From [Leptolyngbya] sp. JSC-1 (GTDB lineage: Bacteria; Cyanobacteriota; Cyanobacteriia; Elainellales; Elainellaceae): DNA of 64,000 bases. The position numbers and the translations under genes are program-made. The notes under the pieces are model-generated. The model saw only the letters and a list, made by a program, of their open reading frames with translations. It searched no databases and was not told the DNA's origin. Below, one piece after another: positions 1-9,233 of this stretch. Location: the NCBI GenBank assembly GCA_000733415.1, contig KL662191.1:2803015-2867014 (forward strand). Direction: 5' to 3'. The stretch's first letter is position 1; each line of letters begins with the position of its first letter.

Positions 1-935
1 CCATGACGCACGACTCGACGAATTAAGCGGCGCAAAATGTAGCCTCGTCCCACATTTGAGGCGTGAATTTCATCGGCAATCATGTGGACCACGGCTCGCA
101 CATGGTCTCCGATCACTTTGAGCGAAACTTTGGTTTTTTCATTGGCCTCAGCATAGTTGATGCCAGCGAGCTGAGCGGCAGTTTTAATGATGGGAAAGAT
201 CAGATCGGTTTCGTAGTTGTTGGGCACTTGCTGCAGGATTTGGGCCATGCGCTCTAGACCCATGCCCGTATCGATATTCTTAGCCTTTAGAGGTGTGAGT
301 TTGCCTTCTGCATCCTGGTTGTATTGCATGAAGACAAGGTTGTAAAACTCGATAAAGCGAGAATCATCCTCTAGATCGATGTGGTCATCGCCTTGTTCTG
401 GATGAAAGTCGTAGTAAATTTCTGAGCAGGGGCCGCAGGGGCCGGTTGGGCCAGACTCCCAGAAGTTGTCCTTGGCACCCATACGGATAATCCGCTGGGG
501 CGGAATGCCAATTTGATCGCGCCAGATCGCGAAGGCTTCGTCATCTTCTTCAAACACGCTGACGACCAAGCGCGCAGGCGGCAATTGGTACACTTCGGTA
601 GATAGTTCCCAGGCCCAAGCAATCGCTTTTTCTTTGAAATAATCACCAAAGCTGAAATTGCCCAGCATCTCAAAGAAAGTGTGGTGGCGAGCCGTGCGAC
701 CCACATTCTCAATATCGTTGGTGCGGATGCATTTCTGTGAGGTCGTAGCTCGCGGAAACTCAGCCTGCCGCTGTCCCAGAAAAATAGGCTTAAACGGAAG
801 CATCCCAGCAATCGTTAGTAGGACAGTGGGATCTTCTGGCACAAGGGAAGCGCTAGGCAGCACCTGATGGCCTCTAGCTGCATAGAAATCCAAAAACGTT
901 TGTCGAATTTGCGAGCCGCTCAAGAAAGTGGACAT
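1..935 (-). CDS. alaS: alanyl-tRNA synthetase, N-terminal part (runs off left edge)
   Basis: Charges tRNA-Ala with alanine in the cytoplasm. The minus strand reads from an ATG at 935 (MSTFLSGSQIRQTFLDF) without a stop to the window edge, giving about 311 residues of a protein that is normally near 870. Visible class II signatures include PTVLLTIAGMLPFKP, the TARHHTFFEMLGNFSFGDYFK stretch of the catalytic core, the GPCGPCSEIYYD segment and SNVGRGYILRRLIRRVVRHG at the edge. These are typical of AlaS and not of other synthetases. The editing and C-Ala domains lie outside the window. It is transcribed away from the diguanylate cyclase gene at 1386. Confidence 0.95.
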   Translation of the reverse strand, partial: MSTFLSGSQIRQTFLDFYAARGHQVLPSASLVPEDPTVLLTIAGMLPFKPIFLGQRQAEFPRATTSQKCIRTNDIENVGRTARHHTFFEMLGNFSFGDYFKEKAIAWAWELSTEVYQLPPARLVVSVFEEDDEAFAIWRDQIGIPPQRIIRMGAKDNFWESGPTGPCGPCSEIYYDFHPEQGDDHIDLEDDSRFIEFYNLVFMQYNQDAEGKLTPLKAKNIDTGMGLERMAQILQQVPNNYETDLIFPIIKTAAQLAGINYAEANEKTKVSLKVIGDHVRAVVHMIADEIHASNVGRGYILRRLIRRVVRH

Positions 936-1385
936 GGGACGCCTACGGTTCAAAAGTCATCAGAGTATCTAATTAAGACGGGTTCCGATCCGTCGCTGTG
1001 GGCACGTTCGATGCAGAAAGTTATGATTTCTATTCTCAATCATGTTTGCCAGATTCGACAAAGTTTGATCGAGTTCTGGTCAGTTTCCGTCAGAACAGTC
1101 AACTAAATTGAGCTGTCGTGTCTGTGATCTCTAACCTAGGGTAGAGTTGGTCGAGGAACTAAACTAGGGAACACTACCAACAGTCAGCCGAGAAGACAGT
1201 CAGCCAAATGGCGCTGTGCCTAACGCTGAGAAACCCTCATGATACGTCCAGACATACCCAAGAGATCTCCTGCCATTTGTTCAAAGGCTGAGCAGGGTCA
1301 ATGCTAGATCCGGAGTATCCATGATATCTTACCTAGGCTCTCAGAATTTAACTTGGCTACCTAGAGCGTAGCTGGCTAAACGTTG
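936..1385. other. intergenic region between alaS and the diguanylate cyclase gene
   Basis: About 450 bases separate two divergent genes, so both promoters should lie here. I see a short direct repeat (agtcagcc twice near 1181-1205) but no convincing hairpin, RNA gene or coding frame. Reading frames in the alaS antisense direction continue into it but look like shadows. Confidence 0.4.
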
Positions 1386-2396
1386 ATGGATGCTTCAATT
1401 CTCCTAGTCGGCGACGAAAACTTCCGGTACTCGCTTTTTAACCTGGTGGGACAAACCCCAACTCTAACGATGGTCAGTGCAGCCGATCCCCTAGAGGCAA
1501 TGCCGGTGATTTTAGCTCAGCAGCCAGATCTGCTGTTGGTGCAGGCGACCCAGTCTGATGGGTTAGACCTCTGCCAGCAGGTGAAGGCTCAGAGCCGCCT
1601 TGCCTGGATCTATTGCATCTTGATCGCCACTGCGGCGGAGTCGATGGATCGAGCTAGAGAAATAGAGCTGGAAGCTATTGCTTTAGAAGTCGGGGCGGAT
1701 GCCTACTTACAGTTGCCCCTCCTGCTGTTTGAACGAAAAGTTTTTCCAAATGCTCCAGATTTGTTAGCAAAGACCGCTCCCACCGCCCAGCTTCAGCGGT
1801 TGTTGCAGGCAAAAATTCAGGCAGGTTTACGTCAGGTTCGAACCTATCGGGAGCTGATGCGCACCAATGATGTGCTGTCGGCGATTGCCCTGTCGGATCC
1901 ATTGACCTCGTTAAACAATCGGCGGGCCTTTGAATGGGAGTTGCCTCGTCAAATTCAGAATGCGCGCAGTCGTGGAATCCCGATTAGCTTGATTATGTTA
2001 GATGTTGACTTCTTCAAAACCATCAACGACACCCACGGCCACCTAGCAGGCGATCAGGTTTTAAAGTTTCTGGCAGCCCGTCTGCGGCACAATCTGCGAA
2101 TCTATGACACGCCCTTTCGCTATGGTGGAGAAGAATTTGTGATCATTCTCAGCAATACCGACAGCCAAGAGGCCTTTGCCATTGCTAATCGGTTGTGCCA
2201 GTTGGTTAGCGAGCAGCCCTTCGCGATTGATGACAGCCTGGACTTGACGGTTACTATCAGTGCCGGAACGGCAACTCTGAGGTACGACGACGATGGTAAA
2301 GGGCTAAGCCTTTTACAACGGGCTGACCAATGCCTGCTACAGGCCAAGACCCAAGGCCGCAATCGAGTTGTGGGGTGTGGGGTGGAATCAATTTGA
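1386..2396 (+). CDS. diguanylate cyclase with degenerate receiver domain
   Basis: Predicted to make cyclic di-GMP from two GTP. The C-terminal GGDEF domain (about residues 165-330) has the active-site signature RYGGEEF, and the preceding RIYD four residues before that R fits the RxxD inhibitory I-site, so product feedback is expected. The N-terminal 130 residues look like a receiver domain (ILLVGDEN, PDLLLVQ, GADAYLQLP), but the phospho-acceptor Asp is replaced by Gln (about residue 53) and the conserved Lys before Pro by Leu, so it should not be phosphorylated. No membrane segments. An in-frame TTG lies directly before the ATG; ATG is preferred. The next gene, a histidine kinase, follows after about 110 bases on the same strand. 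Family call is firm; the input signal is unknown. Confidence 0.9.
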   Translation: MDASILLVGDENFRYSLFNLVGQTPTLTMVSAADPLEAMPVILAQQPDLLLVQATQSDGLDLCQQVKAQSRLAWIYCILIATAAESMDRAREIELEAIALEVGADAYLQLPLLLFERKVFPNAPDLLAKTAPTAQLQRLLQAKIQAGLRQVRTYRELMRTNDVLSAIALSDPLTSLNNRRAFEWELPRQIQNARSRGIPISLIMLDVDFFKTINDTHGHLAGDQVLKFLAARLRHNLRIYDTPFRYGGEEFVIILSNTDSQEAFAIANRLCQLVSEQPFAIDDSLDLTVTISAGTATLRYDDDGKGLSLLQRADQCLLQAKTQGRNRVVGCGVESI

Positions 2397-2507
2397 AGCA
2401 TAGCTGCTGGGCCATGTTGGGGTTAGGCTTGTCCACCCAACTTGGCGACTATACCATTAACAGTGAACAAGTAATGGTAATAATTAACGAGTAATAGCGA
2501 TCAAAAT

Positions 2508-4028
2508 TTGGATTCATCCATCACGCAGCTTGTGAGTAAAACTCAGGCTCGATCTCCGTCTAACAACCAGGCGGTGCTTCTTACTTCAAAGCATTTTCCT
2601 TGGTGGCGCAAGATTCTTGGCGAGGCGCGCACCCGGATTTTGCTGCTTTATTTGCTCTTGATGCTGATTGTGACAGCAGCAGCCGTACCGCTATTTGTTT
2701 CGCTCTTTTTCGCGAGCGTCCGCAATCGAGTTCAGGAGAACCTGAACCGGGAAGTTGAGCGCTTTCGCGGTGCCTATTTGGAGTGGAGCCGTCCGTTTAG
2801 CCGATCCGACGCAGATCTGCGGGAATTTCTAGCAGACTATCTGGCCGTTCAGCTTCCTAGTGATGACAATTTTTTGATTACGATTGTAGACAATCAGCTC
2901 TATAAGTCGAACCCAGCCAACCTGCCCGATGTTCTGCAACCCGGTTCGCCGCTAGCCAATCGTTGGCTTTATCTCTCTCGCCCCATTTCAGGTCAGCAGC
3001 AGGTCAATGATCCTGCGATTGGCAATGTCCTCTATATTGCAGAACCTTTAGTGGTTGGGGGCAGAATCCGTGGGGTGTTTGTAGCTGTGCACACTACTGC
3101 TGGAGAGCAACAAGAAGCCCTAGACAGCGTTGGCATTTTTATTAAGGTGGCGTTTGGCGTTGTGTTGGTCTCTTTTGTGTTGGCTTGGTTTGCCACCGCT
3201 CAGGTGTTGGCTCCAGTGAAGCGCCTATCAACCATTGCTCGCTCTATCAGCGAAACGGATTTGGCCCAGCGGATTCCAGTCCAGGGTTCAGGAGAGATGT
3301 CTGAACTGGCCGATACATTCAATGCCATGATGAATCGGCTCCAAGATGCTTTTACCAGCCAGCGCAACTTCATCAACGATGCTGGACATGAACTGCGGAC
3401 GCCGATTACGATTGTTCAAGGTCATCTAGAGCTATTGGGGGACGATCCGGACGAACAACGGGAGACGCTGGCTCTGGTGATGGATGAGCTAGAGCGGATG
3501 AGCCGATTGGTCAACGATTTAATTCTTTTAGCTAAAGCAGAACGTCCAGATTTCTTACGCCTAGAAACCATCGAGGTTCAATCGTTCACTCAAGAATTAT
3601 TTACCAAAGCCCAGGCTTTGGCTGAACGCGATTGGCAGCTTAAGATGCAGGCGAGTGGCCGGATTGTAGCCGATCGGCAGCGTCTTACCGGAGCCATCAT
3701 TAACCTGGCTAATAATGCGGTACAGCATACTCGTGAAACTGATCGAATTGAACTGGGTGTTAGTTTATATCGTAATGAAGTCCGCTTTTGGGTCAGCGAT
3801 ACGGGTGAAGGTATTGCCCTAGAAGATCAGGAGCGAATTTTTGCTCGCTTTGCGCGAGCCAGTAGCCGGTTTCGCCGTTCCGAAGGCTCAGGATTGGGCT
3901 TGGCGATTGTGCGGGCAATTGTGGAAGCCCACGGCGGGCGAGTGGAATTGAACAGCAGCGTGGGAATGGGGTCTACATTCACGCTGGTCTTACCGTTAGA
4001 ACCACCGAAGGAGCAATGGTCTACATGA
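2508..4028 (+). CDS. membrane sensor histidine kinase (HAMP-HisKA-HATPase)
   Basis: Two-component sensor of the OmpR-partner type, 506 residues. One TM near residues 43-66 (LLYLLLMLIVTAAAVPLFV), an extracytoplasmic sensor of roughly 150 residues, a second TM near 207-230, then HAMP, then the HisKA box DAGHELRTPITIVQGH with the phospho-acceptor His. The ATPase domain shows the N box NLANNAVQH, DTGEGI and GSGLGLAIV. The first usable start is a TTG at 2508; the first ATG falls inside TM1, so a TTG or a nearby GTG (about 2532) must be used and the exact N terminus is uncertain. The stop overlaps the start of the regulator gene in an ATGA, so the two are translationally coupled. Confidence 0.9.
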   Translation: MDSSITQLVSKTQARSPSNNQAVLLTSKHFPWWRKILGEARTRILLLYLLLMLIVTAAAVPLFVSLFFASVRNRVQENLNREVERFRGAYLEWSRPFSRSDADLREFLADYLAVQLPSDDNFLITIVDNQLYKSNPANLPDVLQPGSPLANRWLYLSRPISGQQQVNDPAIGNVLYIAEPLVVGGRIRGVFVAVHTTAGEQQEALDSVGIFIKVAFGVVLVSFVLAWFATAQVLAPVKRLSTIARSISETDLAQRIPVQGSGEMSELADTFNAMMNRLQDAFTSQRNFINDAGHELRTPITIVQGHLELLGDDPDEQRETLALVMDELERMSRLVNDLILLAKAERPDFLRLETIEVQSFTQELFTKAQALAERDWQLKMQASGRIVADRQRLTGAIINLANNAVQHTRETDRIELGVSLYRNEVRFWVSDTGEGIALEDQERIFARFARASSRFRRSEGSGLGLAIVRAIVEAHGGRVELNSSVGMGSTFTLVLPLEPPKEQWST

Positions 4029-4693
4029 GTCATATTCTGATTGTGGAAGATGAACCGCGCATTAGCGCTTTTGTTGAAAAAGGGCTGCAAGCCAATGGGT
4101 TCACTACAACGGTGATTCAGGACGGTGACGGTGCTATTGGTCTAGCGCTAGACGGCGATTTTGATTTGATCATCCTAGACTTGGGGCTGCCTGATAAAGA
4201 TGGGCTAATGGTGCTAGAAGAAATGCGGGGGCAGGGCATTCAGACACCAGTAATCATTCTGACGGCACGGGATGACATTCACGACAAAGTCAGTGGGTTT
4301 GAACTGGGAGCCGATGATTACATCACCAAGCCGTTCCGGTTCGAGGAACTGCTGGTCCGAATTCGGGCCAGGTTACGCTCGGCTCCGGTCGCCCAATCTC
4401 AAGCAGATATGCAGATCACATTTGGAGAGATTGTTCTTGATCTGCGAACACGGCGGGTGCGGGTGAACAATCGCCCAGTTGATCTATCGGCGCGTGAGTT
4501 TACCTTGGCAGAAATCTTTTTACGCCACCCAGGTCAGGTGCTGAGCCGGCAGCAGCTGCTAGACCGTGTTTGGGGCTATGACTATGATCCTGGTTCTAAC
4601 ATTGTGGATGTTTACGTAGGCTATTTACGCAAGAAGCTAGGCAACGACTTGATCGAAACCGTGCGCGGTATGGGGTATCGTTTACGGGCATGA
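4025..4693 (+). CDS. OmpR/PhoB-family response regulator
   Basis: DNA-binding partner of the upstream kinase. The receiver domain (MSHILIVEDEPRIS, phospho-acceptor in LIILDLGLPDKDG, Lys in DDYITKPFRFEELL) is followed by a winged-helix DNA-binding domain (VDLSAREFTLAEIFLRHPG, ending NIVDVYVGYLRKKLG, ETVRGMGYRLRA). Length is 222 residues, normal for the family. I chose the ATG at 4025, which overlaps the kinase stop as ATGA and lies 12 bases after GGAG; an ATG at 4016 is the alternative. Targets are not visible, but direct repeats with an 11-base period occur upstream of the next gene and upstream of cheR. Confidence 0.93.
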   Translation: MSHILIVEDEPRISAFVEKGLQANGFTTTVIQDGDGAIGLALDGDFDLIILDLGLPDKDGLMVLEEMRGQGIQTPVIILTARDDIHDKVSGFELGADDYITKPFRFEELLVRIRARLRSAPVAQSQADMQITFGEIVLDLRTRRVRVNNRPVDLSAREFTLAEIFLRHPGQVLSRQQLLDRVWGYDYDPGSNIVDVYVGYLRKKLGNDLIETVRGMGYRLRA

Positions 4694-4786
4694 ATTTCTG
4701 CAATCTTGCAGTCTTGGAAATTGGCGAATCAGTTAGGGGAATAGATACCGTTTACGTGAAACATCCTACCTAGTAGACGCATGTTT

Positions 4787-4804
4787 CATGAGAAAATTCT
4801 CATG
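4787..4804. promoter_or_regulatory. perfect dyad in the promoter region of the lone receiver gene
   Basis: The arms CATGAGAA and TTCTCATG are separated by two bases. The dyad lies about 80 bases before the ATG at 4886 and has no T-run, so it looks more like an operator than a terminator. No known regulator is recognised for it. Confidence 0.3.
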
Positions 4805-4808
4805 GAAT

Positions 4809-4826
4809 ATTCATTCTAAATTCATT
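4809..4826 (+). promoter_or_regulatory. candidate OmpR/PhoB-type direct repeat
   Basis: ATTCATT occurs twice, at 4809-4815 and 4820-4826, with an 11-base period. OmpR/PhoB-family regulators typically bind tandem half-sites with this spacing. It lies 60-77 bases before the start of the receiver-only gene and directly downstream of an OmpR-family regulator gene, so autoregulation or cross-regulation is plausible. The assignment is inference from spacing alone. Confidence 0.3.
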
Positions 4827-4885
4827 TCTATATCGCAGAATCTTCCTTTGCTTGCTTGAATGCGCTCTAATCCAATCAATTACGC

Positions 4886-5254
4886 ATGTGCCGGATTCTA
4901 ATTGCCGAAGACGAGCCGCGCATTGCGGCCTTTATCGAAAAGGGGTTGCGAAAGCATGGTTACCAAACAGTTGTGGTTCACAGCGGCATTCAGGTGTTAG
5001 AAGTGGCACAAGCGGTTGAATTTGATCTGCTTTTGCTCGATTTAGGGTTGCCAGGTAAAGACGGCTGGACAGTCCTCCAGGAACTGCGACAGCAGTTGCC
5101 CCATTTTCTGAGCGTTATTATCGTCACGGCACGGGATGATATTCAGGATCGGCTGATTAGTCTTGATTTTGGCGTAACTGATTACATTACCAAACCTTTT
5201 CGGTTTACAGAACTACTGGCTCGGGTTGAAGCAAAATTAGGCAAGGCTCAATAG
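4886..5254 (+). CDS. single-domain response regulator (CheY-like)
   Basis: A 122-residue receiver domain with no output domain. The phospho-acceptor is in LLLLDLGLPGKDG, the acidic pocket in LIAEDEPRI and the Lys in DYITKPFRFTELL. It resembles the receiver of the regulator at 4025 closely (ILIxEDEPRIxAFxEKGL, TARDDIxD, YITKPFRF), which suggests it is a duplicated copy that has lost the winged-helix half. It could act as a phosphate sink or competitor for the upstream kinase, or as a relay in the hybrid kinase system whose gene ends 16 bases away on the opposite strand. Both roles are inference. Confidence 0.88.
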   Translation: MCRILIAEDEPRIAAFIEKGLRKHGYQTVVVHSGIQVLEVAQAVEFDLLLLDLGLPGKDGWTVLQELRQQLPHFLSVIIVTARDDIQDRLISLDFGVTDYITKPFRFTELLARVEAKLGKAQ

Positions 5255-5269
5255 CATCAGTGAGCACGC

Positions 5270-8200
5270 CTATCGACTGTAGAGCCAGACCCGCAGCAGC
5301 GAGAGGAGTTGTTCGGTATCAACTGGTTTGGTGATGTAGTCGGATGCACCAGCTTCCAAGCATTTTTCTCGGTCGCCCTGCATTGCTTTAGCCGTAAGGG
5401 CAATGATAGGCAGCGTCTGAAAGTGAGACTGCTGACGAATAGTGCGCGTTGTTTCATAGCCATCCATTTCGGGCATCATCACGTCCATTAGAATAGCATC
5501 AACATCTGGGTTCGCTTCGAGCTGCTGAATTCCATCTCGACCATTTTCTGCATAGATGACTTCCATTTGATATTTTTCTAGTAGACTAGTTAGTGCAAAA
5601 ATATTTCTAACGTCATCATCTACGATCAATACTTTCTTGTTCGCTAGGATTGGATCATTGTGGCGCAATTGTTCCAGTATTTGCTGTTTAGGCTGGGGTA
5701 GATTAGATTGGACCCGGTGGAGAAACAGGGTTGTTTCATCGAGCAGCCGTTCGGGCGAACGCACATCTTTGACAATGATTGTTTCGGCGAAACGTCGTAA
5801 TTCGGTTTCTTCCTGACGGCTCAGCTCTTTACCGGTGTAGACAATAATCGGTAGATTGGTGAGCTGGGGATCCTGCTTAATTCGATTTAGTAACTCAAAG
5901 CCGTTCATATCTGGTAGGCCAAGGTCTAGCACTGCACAGTCAAATGATTGAGATTTCAGCAGCTCCAGAGCCTCTGCACCGCTCTGGGCTGGCGTACTTT
6001 TAACATCTCCGTTACCAATCAGCTCAATGATACTCTGAGCTTGTACCGGGTCATCTTCGATGACCAAAAGTTGTTTGACTGGACGTTCTACGAACCCTTT
6101 GATTTTATTTAACGCCTGCGTAATTGCTTCTGCTGAAACTGGCTTTTGCAAATAGGCGATTGCCCCCAATTGCAAACCCCGTTGCTGCTCTTCGTCTACT
6201 GAAAGAATATGCACTGGGACATGACGAGTGGTGGAATCATGCTTGAGCCGATCCAAAATCGTCCAGCCATCGGTATCAGGCAGGCGAATGTCCAGCATGA
6301 TAGCCGTGGGTTGAAATTCCTGTGCTAGCACCAATCCTGCTCCGCCTTGAGTAGAGACCAGTACCTTAAAACCTTGGTTTCGGGCCATATCTACCAGAAT
6401 GCGAGCAAAGTTGAGGTCATCTTCAATAATCAGCAGCACTTTGTCATCCGCTTGGATCTGATCGCGATCGTCGGGTAGAGCTAGAGGAGCCGACGGCAGC
6501 ACAGCAGGGCGTTGAGCGGATGCAGTTGCCTGCTCCTGGTTTTTGGGGCCTGCATCCTGGAGGCGAACGGTGGAGTGGTTGGACTGCAATGGTAAGTAAA
6601 GTGTAAAAGTACTGCCCTGTCCTAGTTGGCTTGTCAATTCAATGTGACCACCGAGGAGTTGGGCTAGTTCGCGACTAATCGATAGCCCTAGGCCGGTACC
6701 GCCATACTTGCGGCTAGTTGTGCCATCTGCCTGCTGAAACGCTTCAAAAATCACCTTTTGTTTCTCCGGCGCAATACCGATGCCTGTATCTTGAACTGCA
6801 AAGGCTACCGCCGGCTGGGGAGCTTGGGATTCTCCAATCTGAAGCACATGGGGCAGGGGTGAGATGGTCAAAGAGACTTTGCCTTGCTCGGTAAACTTAA
6901 ACGCATTTGAGAGTAGATTTTTGAGAATTTGCTGTAGTCGTTTGGGATCGGTGACGAAATCAGCAGGTAAACGATCATCTAACACAATTTGAAACTCTAA
7001 CCCGTTGTCAGCTGCAACCTGATCGAAGGTCCGCCGCAAGTAAATTTGCAAGTCGGTAAAGGGCATCGATTCTAAATTTAGAACCATCATGCCGGACTCA
7101 ATTTTGGCCAGATCAAGGATGTCGTTGATCAAATCCAGCAGATCATTGCCAGCCGAGTAAATGGTGCGGCTATAGTCCACCTGCTTCTCGGTTAAATTGC
7201 CCTCGTTGTTATCGGCCAACAGGCGAGCCAGAATTAACAGACTATTGAGCGGTGTCCGCAGTTCATGGGACATGTTCGCCAAAAACTCTGATTTATATTT
7301 CGAGCTGAGGGCCAGCTGCTCTGCTTTTTCGGCTAACTCTTGTCGAGCCTTTTCAATTTCCTGATTCTTCTGTTCGACCTCGCGTTTTTGAACCGACAAT
7401 AGCTCTGCTTTTTCTTCTAGCTCTTCGTTGAGCTGTTGCAATTCTTCGTTGGTTTGCTGCAATTCTTCCTGTTGCTCTCTGAGCAAGGTTTCAGATTGGC
7501 GCAATTCTTCAGCCTGTTCTTCTAAACGGCAATTGCTCTCTTCTAGTTCTTCTTGCCGCTGCTGTAGTTCTTGGGTCAAGATTTGAGATTGTTCTAGCAA
7601 CTGAGCTGTACGCGTATCGGAGGCGATTGTATTTAACACAACGCCAATGCCTTGAGTAACCTGATTTAGAAAAGCCAAGTGAATTTCACTAAACCGCTGC
7701 AGCGATGCCAATTCAATCACTGCCGTCACCTGATCTTCAAACAGAACCGGCAGCACAATAATATTTAACGGCGTCATTTCTCCCAAACCAGAACTGATAC
7801 GGATGTAATCACTAGGCACCTGGGTCAGCAAAATCCGCTGTTTTTCCAAAGCGCACTGACCAACCAAGCTTTCACCGAGATGAAACTGATTGTTGAGCTG
7901 TTTACGCTCATGATAGGCATAGCTCCCAACTAATTTGAGCAGAGGTGGATCGGTGTCGCTATCCAGAATGTAAAAGGCACCCTGTTGAGCTTCCACTAGT
8001 GGTACCAGTTCTGACAATATCAGCCGAGCCACGGTGACCAGATCGCGCCGTCCTTGCAGCAGTTGGGTAAACTCCGCCAAGTTGGACTTCAACCAACCCT
8101 GTTCCTCGTTCTTGCGAGTAGTCTCCCGCAAATTCACCACCATTTCGCTAAAGGCTTGGTTGAGTGTACCAATCTCATCTTGACGAGTCATGGGTGGAAT

Positions 8201-8896
8201 ATCGACTGACAGATCTCCTGTGCCAATCCGCTCAGCCACCTTGGCAAGTTGTCGCAATGGACGGGAAATGTTGCGTGCTAACAAGAACCCAATCGTAGCC
8301 AGCAAAATTAGATAGAGCGGTACACCGTATAAAATACTGTTGAGAGTACGCTGGGTAGAGCGCTGTGCTGCTTGCGATCGCTGGGCTAGAAGTGCTTGCT
8401 CTTCCTGTTCCATCTCGGTCACAACCTTTTCGATCTGATTGCTAAGCTGTAGCCCTCTGCCCTGCGCCACGCCCGCTTGAGCGGCCTGAAATCCTTGCTC
8501 TCGCCGCAGATCAATTCTAGATTGCATCACTTCGAGCCGCTCTTCGATCAGAGGTTCTAGCGTATTCATTCGCTGCTGCTGGTTGGGATTATCTGCTGTG
8601 AGCTGTCGCAGCCGCTGGATTACAGTGTCCAAATTGTTCAAAGCCCGGTTGTAGGGCGCTAAATACTGAGTATCTCCAGTGATGATGTAGCCCCGCTGCC
8701 CTGCCTCTGCTCCTTTGAGCTGAGCGTCTAGATCCGTAAGGTATCTCAATACTTGAAAGGTATGTGCTTCGCGCCGAGAATTTTCAACGAGTTGATTGAT
8801 ACTACGATGGGAAAGAAGGGCAATAACTGTAAAAATAGTTAACCCCAACGCGAAACTAGCTCCGATCTTCGTTCCGATTTTTAGGCGATTCAACAT
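5270..8896 (-). CDS. hybrid sensor kinase CHASE3-HAMP-GAF-HisKA-HATPase with three receivers
   Basis: Large membrane-bound phosphorelay kinase, about 1208 residues from the ATG at 8896 (MLNRLKIGTKIGASFALG). Order: TM1; periplasmic CHASE3-like four-helix sensor (QLKGAEAGQRGYIITGD is typical); TM2; HAMP; GAF (about 300-450); a long Glu/Gln-rich coiled coil; HisKA with NMSHELRTPLNSLL (acceptor His about 544); ATPase domain (NLLSNAFKFTEQG, DTGIGI, GGTGLGLSIS); then three receivers whose acceptor motifs are IMLDIRLPDTDG, AVLDLGLPDMNG and ILMDVMMPEMDG. All three Asp are kept. No HPt domain is seen, so phosphate must go on through another protein. It is divergent from cheR-cheB, a pairing common for such kinases. 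An upstream non-ATG start at 8956 is less likely. Confidence 0.93.
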   Translation of the reverse strand: MLNRLKIGTKIGASFALGLTIFTVIALLSHRSINQLVENSRREAHTFQVLRYLTDLDAQLKGAEAGQRGYIITGDTQYLAPYNRALNNLDTVIQRLRQLTADNPNQQQRMNTLEPLIEERLEVMQSRIDLRREQGFQAAQAGVAQGRGLQLSNQIEKVVTEMEQEEQALLAQRSQAAQRSTQRTLNSILYGVPLYLILLATIGFLLARNISRPLRQLAKVAERIGTGDLSVDIPPMTRQDEIGTLNQAFSEMVVNLRETTRKNEEQGWLKSNLAEFTQLLQGRRDLVTVARLILSELVPLVEAQQGAFYILDSDTDPPLLKLVGSYAYHERKQLNNQFHLGESLVGQCALEKQRILLTQVPSDYIRISSGLGEMTPLNIIVLPVLFEDQVTAVIELASLQRFSEIHLAFLNQVTQGIGVVLNTIASDTRTAQLLEQSQILTQELQQRQEELEESNCRLEEQAEELRQSETLLREQQEELQQTNEELQQLNEELEEKAELLSVQKREVEQKNQEIEKARQELAEKAEQLALSSKYKSEFLANMSHELRTPLNSLLILARLLADNNEGNLTEKQVDYSRTIYSAGNDLLDLINDILDLAKIESGMMVLNLESMPFTDLQIYLRRTFDQVAADNGLEFQIVLDDRLPADFVTDPKRLQQILKNLLSNAFKFTEQGKVSLTISPLPHVLQIGESQAPQPAVAFAVQDTGIGIAPEKQKVIFEAFQQADGTTSRKYGGTGLGLSISRELAQLLGGHIELTSQLGQGSTFTLYLPLQSNHSTVRLQDAGPKNQEQATASAQRPAVLPSAPLALPDDRDQIQADDKVLLIIEDDLNFARILVDMARNQGFKVLVSTQGGAGLVLAQEFQPTAIMLDIRLPDTDGWTILDRLKHDSTTRHVPVHILSVDEEQQRGLQLGAIAYLQKPVSAEAITQALNKIKGFVERPVKQLLVIEDDPVQAQSIIELIGNGDVKSTPAQSGAEALELLKSQSFDCAVLDLGLPDMNGFELLNRIKQDPQLTNLPIIVYTGKELSRQEETELRRFAETIIVKDVRSPERLLDETTLFLHRVQSNLPQPKQQILEQLRHNDPILANKKVLIVDDDVRNIFALTSLLEKYQMEVIYAENGRDGIQQLEANPDVDAILMDVMMPEMDGYETTRTIRQQSHFQTLPIIALTAKAMQGDREKCLEAGASDYITKPVDTEQLLSLLRVWLYSR

Positions 8897-9233
8897 GTTG
8901 TGCAATGAGTTGTGCAGTAAAACGATAGTCTTGGAACAGGGAAAGGAGATACCCAATCAAGTATCAAGTAATGCTTTTCAATTTTGACAGAGGTTGAGCC
9001 GGTTAGGACACTCTGGCTAAACTTAGCCTAAGATAGGTCTAAGATAGCCGCCTGCTCCCGCTAGAAGACTCATCTAAGGCTAGGATGACAAATAGCTCCA
9101 ACCTAACTCCATCGATAACCTCTTTAAAATATCTCTAAGGATAGATTCTACCTTTGAGCGAGTTTAACTTGATACCTGCGATAGGGGTGGAATGTTGGAG
9201 ATAAAGCTATGCTGCTACCTGATGTCTGTGGTT
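8897..9233. other. divergent promoter region between hybrid kinase and cheR
   Basis: No gene is apparent in these roughly 340 bases. The sequence ctaagatag occurs at 9028-9036 and again at 9039-9047, an exact direct repeat with an 11-base period (listed separately). No terminator or RNA gene was recognised. Confidence 0.4.
9028..9047 (+). promoter_or_regulatory. 11-base-period direct repeat (ctaagatag twice)
   Basis: Two exact nine-base copies start at 9028 and 9039. The spacing suits a tandem-binding OmpR-type regulator or another helix-phased dimer. It lies in the shared promoter region of the hybrid kinase and cheR genes. No experimental motif is known to me for it. Confidence 0.25.

Noticed and set aside
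8374..8381. HIP1 octamer GCGATCGC as a genome marker
   Set aside because: Only isolated copies are seen, so it gives no strong lineage evidence here.
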